Assembly: GCA_964023205.1 (NCBI GenBank)
Contig: OZ026848.1
Coordinates: 5,818,501-5,882,500, forward strand
Direction of reading: 5' to 3'
DNA: 64,000 bases
From: Lutraria lutraria
Taxonomy: Eukaryota; Mollusca; Bivalvia; Venerida; Mactridae
Both the position numbers and the translations under genes were made by a program. Positions 35,785-49,600 of the stretch are shown in pieces. The stretch's first letter is position 1; each line of letters begins with the position of its first letter. The notes beneath the pieces are model-generated. The model had not been told where the DNA came from. It saw only the letters and a program-made list of their open reading frames with translations, and ran no database searches.

Positions 35785-35950
35785 GATACTCTTAGCATTA
35801 AAGCCTCATTGGTTTTTGGAATGTTAAAATTAAAGTAGGTCTTATTTTACCTTGAAAGATATCTTATCCGTGAAACTGACTTTTTACTTGCAATGATTTT
35901 TTTTCGAAATTTTCTTTTTTAATCAAGAAGTACATGTAGAAATGTAGCAC
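35785..35950 (+). repeat. Segment homologous to the interior of the 9942-12526 element
   Basis: The plus strand here matches the minus strand of about 11895-11760: 'atgttaaaattaaagtagg', 'tcttat', 'ttacct(t/c)gaaagat', 'tcttatc', 'gaaactga', then 'tttac', 'tttctt', 'gtacat(g/a)tagaaat'. The match is roughly 80 percent by eye. The inverted-repeat arms are not present, so it is a decayed relative or a shared component. Confidence 0.6.
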
Positions 35951-35959
35951 AGTATTTTT

Positions 35960-37035
35960 TTAATGATATGCCAAAAATAAAATAAGAAAAGCACCGGACA
36001 TTGATTACGAGATGTGGCTAAAGACAGGCATTATGTAAATATTGTTTTAGAGCAGTAAGCTACAGTTCTTGTATATTACTATCATTTTATCTATTGTTCA
36101 GTATTACTGAATAAAAAAACTAAAAGACCTGTAAGTTAATATTAATATTGAAACTAATGCTGAAAACCTGCATGAAGGAATCTTAAGTAGTGGTCCTTTA
36201 CTCTGATTACACCATTACGTGATGTTTTAAATACTAAACTCCTTTAAATGTTTTATAGCGCTATTAAATCTTATTTTAAAATGTCACGTGGCTATTCTTT
36301 TCTTTGAACTTTTTCCGTACAGCCAGAATAGAACAAAAATGTATTTTGATTGATCGATTGTTACTACTAATTATAGATTTTAAATGATTTTTTAATAAAA
36401 TTAAAACCTATATTAAGCACAAAAATAATTTGTTTAATATAATAAAATCAGATAGTGCATTGGGCAATAACCGAAACTGATATATTTTCTAGCTCAGTCG
36501 TCCCCAAGTTGATTCTTTGATATCTAAATGTATACGTATACCAATCTATAGATAATGAAATAATTGACCGACCGAGATTTGATTGAAAGTGTTGGCAAAT
36601 GAGTCTGTGTAAACTATTGATCGATCATGTGTTGGTATTGGCTTAATTAGTTTATTGACAAATTTTAACGTATCATTCTAGCAAGATAAGATTGTGTGCG
36701 ATAACACACGAACAAAAATACCACTAGTTATACGTATCTCCAAAAGTTCTAACAGACTAAACAATGGGAAAACATGATCCTTATATATTGACATTTGATG
36801 TTTCTTGTCCGACCGGCTTTATCTGTGAAACTTGTAATTGTTATACTATGTTTTTTTTATCTTAATTGTGAGAGTTGATGTGTTAAAATTGTTTCCTGTT
36901 GTTACAGTGTGGGGATAAATCTGATAATATGTACTTCATTCACTTATATTGAGCTCGAGTTCCATTCCGTGTCTAACAAATGTTTCATTCATGTTAACAT
37001 TGTCTTCATGTTGGTTCAAGTCCGTTATAATTATT
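35960..37035. other. AT-rich stretch without supported genes
   Basis: No exon, RNA gene or delimited repeat is recognisable. Confidence 0.35.
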
Positions 37036-37039
37036 ATTA

Positions 37040-37215
37040 GTCAAACCTGTACACGAAGGCCATTCTTTAGAAGGACAAAATATTACCTTTATTGACAGCT
37101 GGCCTTTATTTGGAGGATATTCTGTTCTACATAACCAATGGCGATTTTTAAAAAAAATGACTTTACTCACAGAGTGGTCTTTATTCGGAGATGGCCGCTA
37201 ATACAGGTTTGACTG
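37040..37215. mobile_element. Tigger/pogo-like MITE, 'gtcaaacctgta' termini
   Basis: Left terminus gtcaaacctgta, right terminus (reverse complement) cagtcaaacctgta. Termini of the CAGT...AACC type with a TA target are typical of pogo/Tigger-like non-autonomous elements. The interior contains paired 'ggcctttatttggagga' and 'gtggtctttattcggagatgg' strings shared with 43896-44153 and 17250-17372. Confidence 0.55.
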
Positions 37216-37219
37216 CATT

Positions 37220-39149
37220 TAAATGAGGAAAATGTATTCATGAAACACGATCGTTGACAATTATGTAAAAGCATGCATTAGTTTAGCATTAAATTATTTT
37301 GCCATATAATGTAGATAATCCTTAATATGAATTATTACACAACACAATGACATTGTCCCCAATCGAAAAGCAAAATTCGTTGCCAATGGAAAGTTGTAAA
37401 AGACCATATAATAATAAAAATCTTCTACACCGCCAAATGATACATTACCCATCTGTTTATGATCACGTGAGTACAAGATACAGTATAAACATCGTCATAT
37501 AGTTTTATATCGAACCAATTAAATTACTCGAATAGTCAGTGAATAGACCCTATAAACAAATTAAATTGTAAAACAATGATCTTAATAGAGGTAGCAATAA
37601 TCTTGTAATAAATGTTGTTTATTTGATTAACAGCAATAGCTGTAAAATGTACATGTTCTATGGATATAACTTACTATTTATTTTGAATTAATATGAACCT
37701 TGTATTACTTGTACAACTACGTATATACAACTTTCCGAACAACCCTCGTATATATATATTGCATATGTCTATCTTATGATATGCGTATGTGTATCCTTGT
37801 GGTCTAGTTAGCCCTTTTGAAATAAGATTTGCCTTCAATATAACGGTTAATCCCATGAATATTGGGTAAATGTGAGTTAAATACAGAATAACTGGTAAAA
37901 CCTGTAAAGCTAACGAAGCCCAGACCCAGCTGGGCAAGCAAGACTGAAACGTATGCACAATCTCATTCGCTATTGCTTCAGTTATATTTACTATTCTATA
38001 TAAACATACTCGTACATGTAGTTGATTTCAAGGTTTTACCTGAAAATCGTTAAAAATCTTACCATTTACCTGTAATGTGAATATTCTTAATAAATGTTCG
38101 ATTAAAATTTGTTTTGACAATATTTAGAAACATAAACTTTTATCTCAATGTATGTTTCATGTTTATAATGTTAAAAACCTGTTTCAGAATGCTGATTTCG
38201 TGGCGCAAAGATAACAATAATCTAATCATCCTTGTTTGATTTCCGTGCATGTTCTGTTTGCTTGTCTGTTTCCTGTCACTGCTGCACAGTTTTTATAATC
38301 TTCCTCTTGGATTTATCAGAATTCCAGGATTTTTTCAGTGAAAGGTTTTCTATGTTAAGAAGTGTGACAATCCCCTAAAACGAACTTGTATGACCAAACA
38401 AAATATAACTGCGTGACTGTTTCCGTATTCCTTCAATCTATTATGTACGTAATTGCAGGCAAATTTCCGTAGTCTGTTTTGTGTAAACTTCATAACCACA
38501 GACAATTGCCTTGTCTTCTTCGTGAGAACGTTACTTTTTATTACTGCTCACAATGATAACAATTGTAATTAAAATCTAATAAAGTGACAAACTCAAAAAC
38601 GATAAGTAGTTGCAACCACCAATAAAGATGAAATCGATAAGACCAATATTTGTGTTAATGGTAATATACGTTTATCAAAGACAGATAATCTGCAACAAGC
38701 AACGCCATTCCGAATAACAATGTGGACAATTAATGTTATCGTCTCCATCAACGGACACCATCGTCCGTTTGGTCAGTTAGATATTTAGACAATATGAGAA
38801 CTTATTAATTATTGCTTAGCGTCACATTATCACTATAAATATCACATCAGAGACATTTACTAGAGCTGCTGCATCATGATTCTGTTAATACAAGTTAATC
38901 AAGGAAGGCCGCTGAAACATTTCGACCCCTGCAGTAACAAATCAAACGATTTTCTATGTTAATCCGAGAAACTAATACCCCGATAGCTCTCTAGGGATCA
39001 CGAATGAAAATAGCAATTTCCCACGACAAACGTCAGCTGAACGATAGCGTGACAAAATGCAATTTGTAAAATTGTTTATTGTGAATACATTAACAAGATT
39101 CATGGTAAATAATTGTGATATTCACTGAATCAAAAGCAAGGAATACAAT
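37220..39149. other. AT-rich stretch without supported genes
   Basis: Nothing identifiable beyond scattered short open frames. Confidence 0.35.
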
Positions 39150-39330
39150 TCTAGAACCGGAACTGCAAAACTTTTGCCACCTGCACAGAACCTGGTCAGG
39201 CTCTTTACTGTTTGATGACTAACTTCTAAATTTTTATTGTGATATCCCTTCATTTGGCAATGGATTGTTTCAAAATGGAAGTCAGACTAGTCCATTCATG
39301 AAATTTGGCAGGTTAAGATATAAGGTTCGG
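39150..39330 (+). repeat. Probable bivalve dispersed repeat
   Basis: Strings such as 'cttttgccacctgcaca', 'ctttactgtttgatgac', 'ggcaatggattgtttcaaa', 'gtccattcatgaaatttgg' and 'caggttaag' occur in an order that I associate with an abundant bivalve repeat. No open frame or termini are visible and the identification is from memory. Confidence 0.4.
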
Positions 39331-39655
39331 AAAACTGAATCCTATTTGTTTCGTCGCACCGTATTCATATTTATTTTCCGTCAGATTTTAAATCATGTTG
39401 TTTTATTCTGTAGTTTTTTGGTCTCTTCATGCGTCTTCTATAGAAAGGGGTTTGTGCTCATTAGTAAAAACACAGCATAGTACGCCTATAAATCGTATTG
39501 AAGTTTTTGTATATTATACGAATTGATATGTTTCATGATGTGCATTGTAAATACCTATTTTCAAAACCCTAATTACTACTAGCATTTGATTTTCATAGAC
39601 AGTCACATTGCAATCAAATGCTTTCTGTTATATTTTGTTATGCTCCGTATCGATA

Positions 39656-39892
39656 GATCGGGGATATATTGTTTTTGGCCTGTCTGTCTGTTTGTCTGTC
39701 TGTCAGTTCGTACCAAACTTTAACTTTGCCTATAAAATCAGTATGCTTCCACCTACAATTATCAAACTGCATACGTTGGTCCCTCATGACAACCTCTACA
39801 GGATCTGTGTATTTTAAGGTCAATAGATCTAAGGTCAATGTCACCCGGAGGGGACATTGTGTTAAAGCTTTCAAAAACACATCTTGTTTTTT
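39656..39892 (+). repeat. Bivalve repeat with gtctgtctgtc head
   Basis: Begins 'ggggatatattgtttttgg', then a gtctgtctgt run (39681-39707), 'accaaactttaactttg', 'aaggtcaatgtcacc', 'ggggacattgtgtt' and ends 'aaaacacatcttgtttttt'. This modular order matches a very common bivalve repeat. The type (SINE-like or DNA element) is not settled from the sequence. Confidence 0.65.
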
Positions 39893-39899
39893 ATATAAT

Positions 39900-41655
39900 T
39901 GTTATTTTTGGCTTGTTTAAAGTAAATACTGTAATTAACTATAGCTTTTACTTGTCAAGCCAATTAAGCGTTAAACATTAGAACCATTATCATTATATTG
40001 TTTCTAAATGCAAAATGTTAACAAATATATATTTATTATAGTCTTTAAGTAAAAAGAGATTCTTTCAATTCGCTTCTCCGAGTATCATGTATACTTAATG
40101 CCTTCATAATGCCAATAAATGATCCATATCCCATACATTTTATCCTCCTGAGATGCTATCACATGCTTTAGGTCAGTTCTTAATTCGTCAAAATATTGCG
40201 TAATACGATATCGTGAGTAGAGGAGACTTAAGTTTAAGTATCGATAAAACGCCGATGAATAATGTATACATTACTGTATGAATGTATTTGTCTGCGAATT
40301 CGACCAAACAATATTAGATATTTCAGTATTTATCCAACAGAGCATTATTCCCCAATGTCTTGCTTCATGCAAAGTTGATACACGGGCAAAATTGGGATCA
40401 TAATTTCAAAATTGTGCCACTTCTTTTCAAACGATTGTCTGACAATCTTTGCACTGTGAATGGTGTTTACAATTTCTTTTAGATTTTGAATAAATATTAT
40501 AATATTGCAGGAGTATACACAGAAGGGCACATATTCGAACAGTCGTAACATAATTAGAGTTAAAGGGCATAGATCCTACATAGAAAACAACAACTGCTCA
40601 TCTTTATCTCTTTGAAAATTATACACAGGAAATATTTACGGCAATATATCAACATGCATTAATTTTTTTGTAGGTACAATATTCGACCGTCAGAATTCTT
40701 TCTTTGTCATGAGCGCTATGTGCATTCCTTACATCTCAACATAATTTTGTTATTGGACCTTCCAGACAATGGAGTGTACTGATCGGCGCATGTAACAACT
40801 AGCGTTCAAAACTAGCCGTCCCCGCTGATTTCCATAATGTAATTCAATGTTGTTTTGATGGCGCATTGACACACAAAAGAACAGCAAGTGTAAATCGTGT
40901 AAAAAGACTATGTATTGATGAGAAATAAAGGGAAACTAATATGAATTGGTTAAACTTGTTTTGAAATAACTAAACCCTTTCGACATGGATTGAAATAGAT
41001 CTGATATTCCCTATACGTAAAAATAAGAGCAAACGTTAACAGACATCAGAGAAGGAGGTTGAAACATGTTCGGAATCGGAATCTTACACGGGAAAAAGAA
41101 TAGAGAACCCATTAATCAAGCCAATACCACTGTAACATTTACAGACCCGTTTTAATTACTAGCAATCAAGTGTTGTATCTTTTATATCTGGTCCTTCTAA
41201 CGCTACAAACTATTGATTACCGATTAAGTCAGAATGTTTTTTAGGTTAATGAGAACTCTGACCTTTAAGAAGCTAATGAAAATAGATGTACTTGATGAAA
41301 CATGTATTGAAAGTCTATGTGAATATTTAGAAATCCAAGTTCAAATCGCATAATCTGTATACATAATTGGTTTGTATGCGTGCAAAATTGTATATTCATT
41401 GCATGGGAGAAAACGATATCTAGGAGAAAGCTGTTAAAATCCAATTTAGAACATTACCATTTCAGATAAACCTGAGGCCCATCAGTAGCTTTTAAGCTGC
41501 ATGTATTTGTAATCTAAAAAAAGTATCTTGCTAAGGAATTCTTATGTTTAGACTTGTCATTTTAAATTGAATTTCAATTTAATAATACCATTCACTCTTC
41601 AAATATGTTTCTTTTCTGATTCAATTGCTGGTATCCGCGCCGATTATTTCTTTAT
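39900..41655. other. Gene-free stretch
   Basis: No supported exon or repeat with definable ends. Confidence 0.35.
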
Positions 41656-41659
41656 TTCT

Positions 41660-41935
41660 TCGCTCTGAAACACACAGCTTATGAGGCATTGGAGCCTAAG
41701 ACACAGGGATAAAGGGATAGCCAATGTCATCAGGCGACTTTTCCAGCTTTAACTGAGGGTAGACAGTAGACATAGGCGTGTATCTGGGTAGAGCCAATCT
41801 TCCATAAATTAGCTGAACACCGTCCTCACGTGAAATTTGTCTGGTCTCGGGTGGGAATCGAATTCACAACGGCATGGGACCAGTGATTACTAATCTAGAG
41901 CTGTTAGCTCTCGACCACAGAGGCGCCTTAAATCG
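41660..41935 (-). repeat. tRNA-derived SINE, reverse orientation
   Basis: The minus strand begins at the right end with 'gcgcctctgtggtcgagagc' (A-box-like), then 'tagattagtaatcactgg' and a B box 'gaattcgattccc'. The leftward body contains, on the plus strand, 'gcgacttttccagctttaa', 'tgggtagagccaatcttcc' and 'ataaattagct', as in the SINE recalled from many bivalves. It shares layout with 61860-62115. Confidence 0.7.
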
Positions 41936-41999
41936 TTCTTAACACGAATCAACCGCTTATGGTCAATGTTTGACGTAAGTGGTTTCGTAAAACGCGACT

Positions 42000-43890
42000 A
42001 GTTTATTATACAGTATTGATAGCTTTGGTCTAGTTTACTCGAAGAGAAATGTTACCAGTCAAATAGAACTGTTCTGGTTTGTGGACAGGCGTAGTTCAGT
42101 TCATACGGTATAATTATTGATATTTCTTAAAAATGGAGATTTAATTGGTCTACTGTGAAAATATCGGATACACATCAACGAACTAACACTTTGCTGATTG
42201 CATGCATACATGTCTATTTAAGTACCAAATACTGTAATTGATTTACTATCTGAACTAACACAGTTCTTATTAAGTAAACCATAATTTCACATGCTGATAG
42301 AATTAGGCATTCACTTGGTATCAGTAAACTGAAAAAAAAACACGAAAAAAAACACAACTTGAACATTTGATCTTAATCAAGAATGGTGATAGATAATGAA
42401 TGATTTTACATATTGCTTTAGAATAAAAGTATAGCCTTATTATAAATGTGCTATATATGTGTGATGTACTATATACATATACCTGGTATGTCCTTGTGTT
42501 GCTGCAGACTAAGCCATTAACTCCATTGTCAAGTAGTTACGCATACTACATGCACTATTCATGTAGTTCAAGAAAAAAACATGTTTTTTTTATGAATCCC
42601 ATTCGAGGGGAAATTAGGCGGTTACGCCTAGAGGTTATTATGTTTTATTTCCAATTCTTACAAATCTATGCATTTTGATTGGTCAATGGAGGGAGTTTAT
42701 ACTTCGATAAACGACCAGAAATGAAAGTTCAAGGTTTTTGAATCTATTTTATTCAAGATTTGCGGATTTATGGTGACAAGGTAAGGTTATGATAGTAGAG
42801 GGAATAGACTTCAAATCATGAGTGTTTACAAACTTTGCGACTTGTCACATTTTGGGAATTGAACCCTCACGGGCAAGCGTTCCAGTATTGACTTTAAATC
42901 AGTTCTGCCTTTTGACCAAAATTGAACAAAATTGTATCTGAATTGTCTCTTTAGAGATGAATCATGGTACCATATTTGTACTTAAAACACACAATGCTTG
43001 AGTTATAACTGGATTGTTACGTAAATAAATAATTCTTATACACGTACAGTGGTACCCTATGGTATGCTGTGCAGACGCTGTCTTGTGAAGATTTATAAAC
43101 AAAACGAAGTACTTCTTGTCTGGTTTACTGACAGCAATTGCCATGACAACATTACTTATGCTTGCAATTGCTCTTGAATGAACAAAATACTGACCTTCAT
43201 ATGTCAATTAAGCGTTAGCATGACAATCTTGAGTCTCTACATGATGAGGATGGTATGTCTGGAAAAACAAAAGCAAGTATCTCTTATAAATATGATGCGA
43301 ACTAAATACTTTAAGACAATTAGCTGCAAATTGCAGTCAAATATGCGCCAGTAAACAACATCATACAAATGTTAAATTTGTCACTTAGATTTATCATGAG
43401 CCCGAAGAGCATTTCTAATTCTATCAAAGAACCATTACTCACCAGTTGAGTAATGTTGTGATTCAGAGAGAATGCACAATATTATGATAGTTTATTTCAT
43501 CCAAGAAGGCTTTGCTCTCTAAGCAAAGTCTCTTAATACGGATGGTGTGTAATGTTGGAAATCTGAAGACCGCAAATCAAATTAGAAGAAATCTACAATT
43601 AATACCAGCGAAGTTAATAGAGAAATGCGAAACTTGAAACAATCAAAATGAATACATAAAGGTCAATTGCATGATAAAGATTACAATCAATTTGGGCACA
43701 TAACAAAGTTTTGAATTGGTTTCCTAAGAAAAAAATCTATTACAAATCATTGAAGCTAAGGATTAATTCACGTTGATTAAATTAACTAGAATTAATTAGA
43801 AAAAGGATAATAAAAAAAACAAAAACACTCCGATACATATTCTATATCTAAAAGGAACGATAACGCCTAAAGTGTATTATAATGATTTAA
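42000..43890. other. Gene-free stretch
   Basis: A B-box-like 'gagggttcaattccc' on the minus strand at about 42854-42870 is an isolated tRNA-like scrap. Nothing else is recognisable. Confidence 0.3.
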
Positions 43891-43895
43891 ATTAA

Positions 43896-44153
43896 CAATC
43901 AAACCTGTGAACAAAGGTAACCATTGGGATGGGAAATGTGGCCTTTATAGCCAGATGACCTTTAATCGGAGGACATTTTGTCACTTTCTAAATATTCAGT
44001 AACAATTTCTAAAAGGGTTAGCCTATAGTCACAGGGTGGTCTTAAGTCGGAGGTCATTTTGTTCTAAATATTCTGTAACAATTTCTAACAGGATTAGCCT
44101 ATAGTCACAGGGTGGTCATATTTCGGAGGTGACCGCTAACACAAGTTTGACTG
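43896..44153. mobile_element. Tigger/pogo-like MITE with internal duplication
   Basis: Left terminus caatcaaacctgtga, right (reverse complement) cagtcaaacttgtg, followed by TA at 44154-44155. The interior carries two tandem copies of a block of about 80 bp ('attttgt...tctaaatatt' ... 'gcctatagtcacagggtgg' ... 'tcggaggt'), at about 43975 and 44056. It is related to 37040-37215 and, partly, to 17250-17372. Confidence 0.6.
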
Positions 44154-44159
44154 TATCAG

Positions 44160-46105
44160 TAAGTCAACACACATATTTAGACAATCACAGGATGGTGAAC
44201 ATAAATAATCACTATTTTTCTAGTTTATTATTCTTCTCATTAGCTAAATATAGATCCTGGTACAGTCGCCATGATATTGAAATAATGTCTGCATTGTTGC
44301 TAGTACGTAGATAATGATGCAGTCTTAATATCCGAAAATAACTCCTTGCTAAGCCCCCGTCCGGACTTAAATCGCTTACCCGATTTTCTTGTACATATTT
44401 CTTTTCTTAAAGTGATAGATATTTTTTTTGGCTGATAATTTTGTTATGAAATCAAACCGTTCGAAACAAATTTCGAATCAAACGAAGACATTCTCTAAGA
44501 CACAGCAGTAAAATATCTATTTCCTTCCTAAAAGAACTTCGATATTAACTTTTTATCTCTGAAATAAAGAGTTTGTATGGAATCTGATGTATTTTTAAAT
44601 ATTGTTTGAAATGGTCAGAAAGAGGTTTTGCAGCTTTCAATCACCGAGCTACATAAATGTTGCAGTCTGTCGTTTTGCTACTCTTAATACTATTTCTAGA
44701 TGTCTGATAGTGTAACAAAAAGTCAAACCATTTTCCATATTCTATTTCTGCACACGGTTCCATATTTTTCTGATTCAATGCATACATGCTAATGCGACTC
44801 TATTTCTAGACGTTTGAGAAAAGTTAGATTGTAACAAGGTTTAGACCGAGACAATCAAATTATGGATTGTGAATGCGAAAAGGTTCCGATCCATTTCTGC
44901 AAGAAAGTCGCTTCAAAGTACAATTTTATGAAAATGATTTGATTTTGTAACGGTGAATGGAGATAAGAATAAAGTTTCTTAGACGAAAGCATTCCTTCTC
45001 CCCAAACCCTAAATCCAAGAATTGCAAAGATAGATATATCGTTACTTGTTTACAAATGTTCAGGAACATAAAAAATATATTATACTTTTCTTCAGGATAC
45101 ATAATAAATGCTATACTAGTAAGACCGTTGGTGAATAATGAAATTCAATGTGGTTTAACATAATCACGTGAGAAAGTCTTCTATAAGCGAGAGTCTGAAT
45201 ACATACAGAGAGCATTTGGAAAATTGTAGATCAGCGTATACGATATCACAGTTCTAAGACAAAAGATCATATAATAAAATTAACTAGGCTATTCTGTCTG
45301 CGTTATAAATACCTACAACAGATGGTGCACCAATTTATAACCTGTCTTCAATTTACTTTGTGCACTATGAAGTCTACTTCAAAGCTACATAAGCATATAC
45401 TCCAAGCGTATATAAAAGGCGTTTCAAAATATACCGTTGCCTCTCTGTCTATGGATTAAGATGTCTGTAATGCTTTAACTGTTTAGTTCCACTTTTGTAG
45501 AAAATGATTTTGCTTTACCTTTGAAGTAGATCATTTTAAATTGAATATTTCTGGTTTGAAATTAGCTATACCACGTATGTCGTGAACATGAAGAAATGCA
45601 TGAATCAACATTGGTGAAGGTGGCTGCTTCATGATTCCTGTCAACACTACCGTCCTTACTGTTTCAATCCATATCCTTTGTCTTGTAATGTCCATAAAAC
45701 TCGTATGCTGTATTTATGTAACCTTATTAAAACTGTCTATTTAATTGTGAGTATCATTTGTTCTTTCTCACGTATAACTCATGATGCTACTATAAATGTA
45801 GTACAATGTATATGAAACAAATAGGTAAACTTGCCAACTTGTAAGCTTATAAACTTGTCAAACACCATCGATGGATTGTTTGTACTAGAGTATTAAAGTT
45901 GTTGCCTATTCTTTAAACTTGACATTTCCTGTTCCGTAATCCTCCAGTTCTTGTAGTTCGCGTTGAAAATCTGGCTAAAATATACATGCCTCCATACGAG
46001 TATTTCGCATATGCAGCCTTTTGTATATATAGTAAAAAACATCTAAGAAAATCTTAAACTTTCAAGCAACTAGAAGTATTCATACGTTTTTAAGATACCT
46101 TATAA
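44160..46105. other. AT-rich stretch without supported genes
   Basis: Short open frames only; none has splice support or a recognisable family. Confidence 0.35.
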
Positions 46106-46265
46106 TTGTCAGCGTGGGGGCCACCGTGTTCGAATGGTTATTGTCTCTAACAAGTTACCACCATCCTCTGAACGTTTTGAGTTCGTATCGCATCCACCTG
46201 TGGACAAATTCCATATAATGTTATGAAACTGGCAAACTAGCTTACGAAAGGTCTTTTGATACAGA
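46106..46265 (+). repeat. tRNA-derived SINE, forward orientation
   Basis: The A-box-like 'gccaccgtgttcgaatggtta' (given here as gccaccgtgttcg + aatggtta) is followed by 'ttgtctctaacaagttacc', 'tcctctgaacgttttg' and a B-box-like 'agttcgtatcgc' (about 46179-46191). Downstream 'gaaactggcaaactagc' and 'cgaaaggtc' fit the body of a bivalve SINE. Confidence 0.55.
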
Positions 46266-46539
46266 AGCCACTGTATGATTAGAAACTTTTCGTGATTATG
46301 TTGATCTTTAGAATTTTCTCAGACACAATGACTAAGCCATTTGATATCCATAGTTTATACATGCTAGGAAAACAAATACCCGTGTCCATCCCAATGTAAT
46401 AATCATCTGGAAAAAATGGATTTAGTATAATAAAGTTTATAGTTTCATGTTCTATCGAATATGTTTTGAAAATAATGCTTATTTGCAAATCACAAATGAC
46501 TAAACTAAAAGAAAGAAGAAGATATTTAACTGAGAATAT

Positions 46540-46612
46540 TTTGAATTTTTATTTAATTTCTATTTAATTTCTATCTAATTTTTATTTACTTTTTATTTAA
46601 TTTCTCTTTAAT
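46540..46612 (+). repeat. Degenerate short tandem repeat (tatttaatttc)
   Basis: Five to six imperfect units of about 11-14 bp built on 'tatttaatttc'. This is low-complexity DNA leading into an open frame judged to be chance. Confidence 0.7.
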
Positions 46613-49600
46613 GTTTGTTTTGTTTCAATGTAGTTCCACGGGTGACAAAAGCTTTTCATACAGCTTGGACATATTTACATGTCTAAATTTGTATGGAAGT
46701 TCATGCATGCATCTATGTCTTTCTAACTTTGGTTATTTTTCATATTGGATATATATTATAATTCAAATAATGTCAGATATTTGTAATGCAATGAATTTAA
46801 GAATCTATTTGTCAATTGAATATTATGGAAATGGCAGGGTAATACAATGTTATATATACGTGAGAATGTGTCTAGCGCTCTGTATTTACTTAATGAAACA
46901 TCTTCCATTTGCGTTAATTAGTCATTATTTTGATTTAATCTTATCCAGTCCATACATTTGGAGTGCAGTTTTGGTATCGGTATGATCTTAACAATCAATT
47001 TTCTCAATCCAATCACACAACAATTTCAATTTTGACGCATTCCAGGATGTAACGTGTTTCGGATTTTAGTATTAACTTGGGATAGAACGCTACACTCGGA
47101 TTGATTATTGTGTTCGGATTTTTCTGTTGGCATCTTACAAGTCGTGGATCACTGTCGGCCGTAACTAATTTATCAGGATTACGCATTGTTTTATTCGTTA
47201 ACGTGATATCAAGAAGAGATCACAAGGCGACATTTAAGGTACACTGTTACCCTACAATTGGCATTAGCTTTCATCGTCTACCGCTTGGTTTATGTTCGCG
47301 GTGTCGACACGTCGCATCAACTTCATGGAAACACTTGAATGAAGTTTCCAGACGGCCCTGATTGCACTGTACGTAATTAAAAGTAGATAAACATGAGATC
47401 TGGAATAAGAGATTCTATTTTTAGAGCATTGACGTTTGAGAAATACGTAAAGTAAGATGCGACTTTCCGGTATATGGTCTATCGACGATAAACTCAAACA
47501 AATTTCATAATAACCACGCCAAATTATCTCTTAGAAAGCCTATAATTATTATAAGTACATTTATTACATCCATTTTTGGAAACTGAACGATAGTTAAGCT
47601 TCCCATGGCCATCACTCGCTCAGCGTGCATGATTTTTTATGCGGACCTAAGTACTACGGTTAGCTACATCCGCCATGAAATTATTAAAGTAGTGCCAGTT
47701 TCATGTCGCAGTGTAAGTCTATGTCAGTTCAGTTTCCATGACTACTTTCAGTACTTTGATTTAAAAATTGGTTTATGTTTAATTATATGTCTGATTTTTC
47801 TGTATCATAGTGTACAATGAATTACGGGCTTGCCGCGCCGGTTTGTTCTTTTGTGTATTACATCACTACATCACTAGCTGACTTTGAGAAATACACCCCG
47901 TAAAATATAAGTTAGAGGGTATTGCCCAAACAGACAGTGTGTCCTAATCAAGAAACCGTTAGTTAGTATACATAGTCAATACAACCACATTTTCCACTGA
48001 ATATAGATTGTTGCCTAACTTTTTTTCCTCCTACAACAACAATTGTGATTTATGAGTTGTGTTTATTACCAGTGACACAGTCTGTGATGTTACGACTATT
48101 TGCATGCTTCTGTATTGATTTTGTATCCCTATTTGATCATAGTTGTTGTATCATGTCTTTGATACATCTACACGATCTCTAAATATAGAATTGATTGTTT
48201 CATGATAGAATTTATGGATAAAGTCCCATAGTAATTGAATATGACAGCCTTAATTAAATCCATAGACTGGTTTTACGTTGAGGATTAAAACATCCGACTT
48301 CAAGACTGGTTCTTTATACAGCGCTGTAATGATCCTTTTCTGAGACGCAATCCATTTCAGTACATTAATAAAGTTACTTTTTTACAAGTGTACATATCCG
48401 TTGGATATGCATCTAAAATTGATTTTTAAAATCACAATAGATTTGAAACTAGACAGTATAGTTGCATCTGACAATATGTTTTGGCTGCTAAGTTTTCCTA
48501 TAAGGGTTGATTTTGACCATGAGCCAATAGATTTCTGCCATGAGTTATACCGTAGGACTTTATCTAATTCTAAACATTCACGTGGTTATCCTAAGTTTGA
48601 AACTGTCGCCAATTTTCTACATCACATGATACGTGAGTTGTGGCGTATCGGAATAGTTCACGCACACACTGGACATGTTATTTAAATTTGGATCAGACAA
48701 TCAACATGTTTAGCAGATTGATGGAAAGTCTGTCTTGACGAAGCCTTATTTGGCTAAAAATATTAAGATGACAGACATTACTTGGAATGCATACATGCTC
48801 CGGCTAAGACACGCGCAACATAAATTCGGTATAATCTATCCAACAACAAACAGATGCAGCAGCATCCATTCTTGGATTACATTTGAGTTGTGGTTACGAA
48901 GTTCAGAAGCTAGACGGCTGCTCTTGTTTTGCCAAACGCTGAACGTCCTCAACAATTCAGACAAGTAGACAGAGATATTGTCAGTTGAGGATATTGACTT
49001 CTAAGACGCTTGGACTAAAATATTAGACATTTGGGTAAAATATTTCAAGGAATAATTTCATTTTAAAATGAAGCAGTTTTCTATAATTACATAATTACCA
49101 TACCAAACTTCAACCCAAATTTTAACCCAGTCTCAAATATAACCCAAGGGTTTTAATTAACAAATATTTATACAATTGAGCACATGATATTTATTAAAAC
49201 TGAAAACAAATCGCAATAGAAGTTTTGAGAATTAAAGCTAGTTCGTTATAATTTATAATTAATTCCATCAGATAATGGCGCAAATGAAACATGCTCGATT
49301 TGCAATAAAACTATCAGCAAGTCGTCTGATGAAAATCGTTTTTTGAGCACGCTGTAATGTTGTTTAAACTAATAATTGCATTTAACAATCATTTAATTTA
49401 TTATACACTTGGTTTTAAACTACTTTTTAGAACTCGGAGCAAGTAAAGATATTCGATTTGGAATTTAATTTAGACCCCCCCCCCCACCAAAAAAAATATA
49501 GTAGTAAGTAACTCTAACGTTCTTTTGCATCGCGTGCTTGAAGAGATAGACAATTTATGAAGTCAATAACCAGTAATGACACTTAACTAAAAAGACGGTT

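Noticed and set aside
46611..46985. 124-codon plus-strand ORF preceded by a pyrimidine-rich, acceptor-like stretch
   Set aside because: About one frame of this length is expected by chance at this base composition; no motif, and the frame starts in a low-complexity repeat.
48401..48968. Two consecutive plus-strand ORFs (94 and 77 codons)
   Set aside because: They are in different contexts with no splice signals between them and no recognisable motif.
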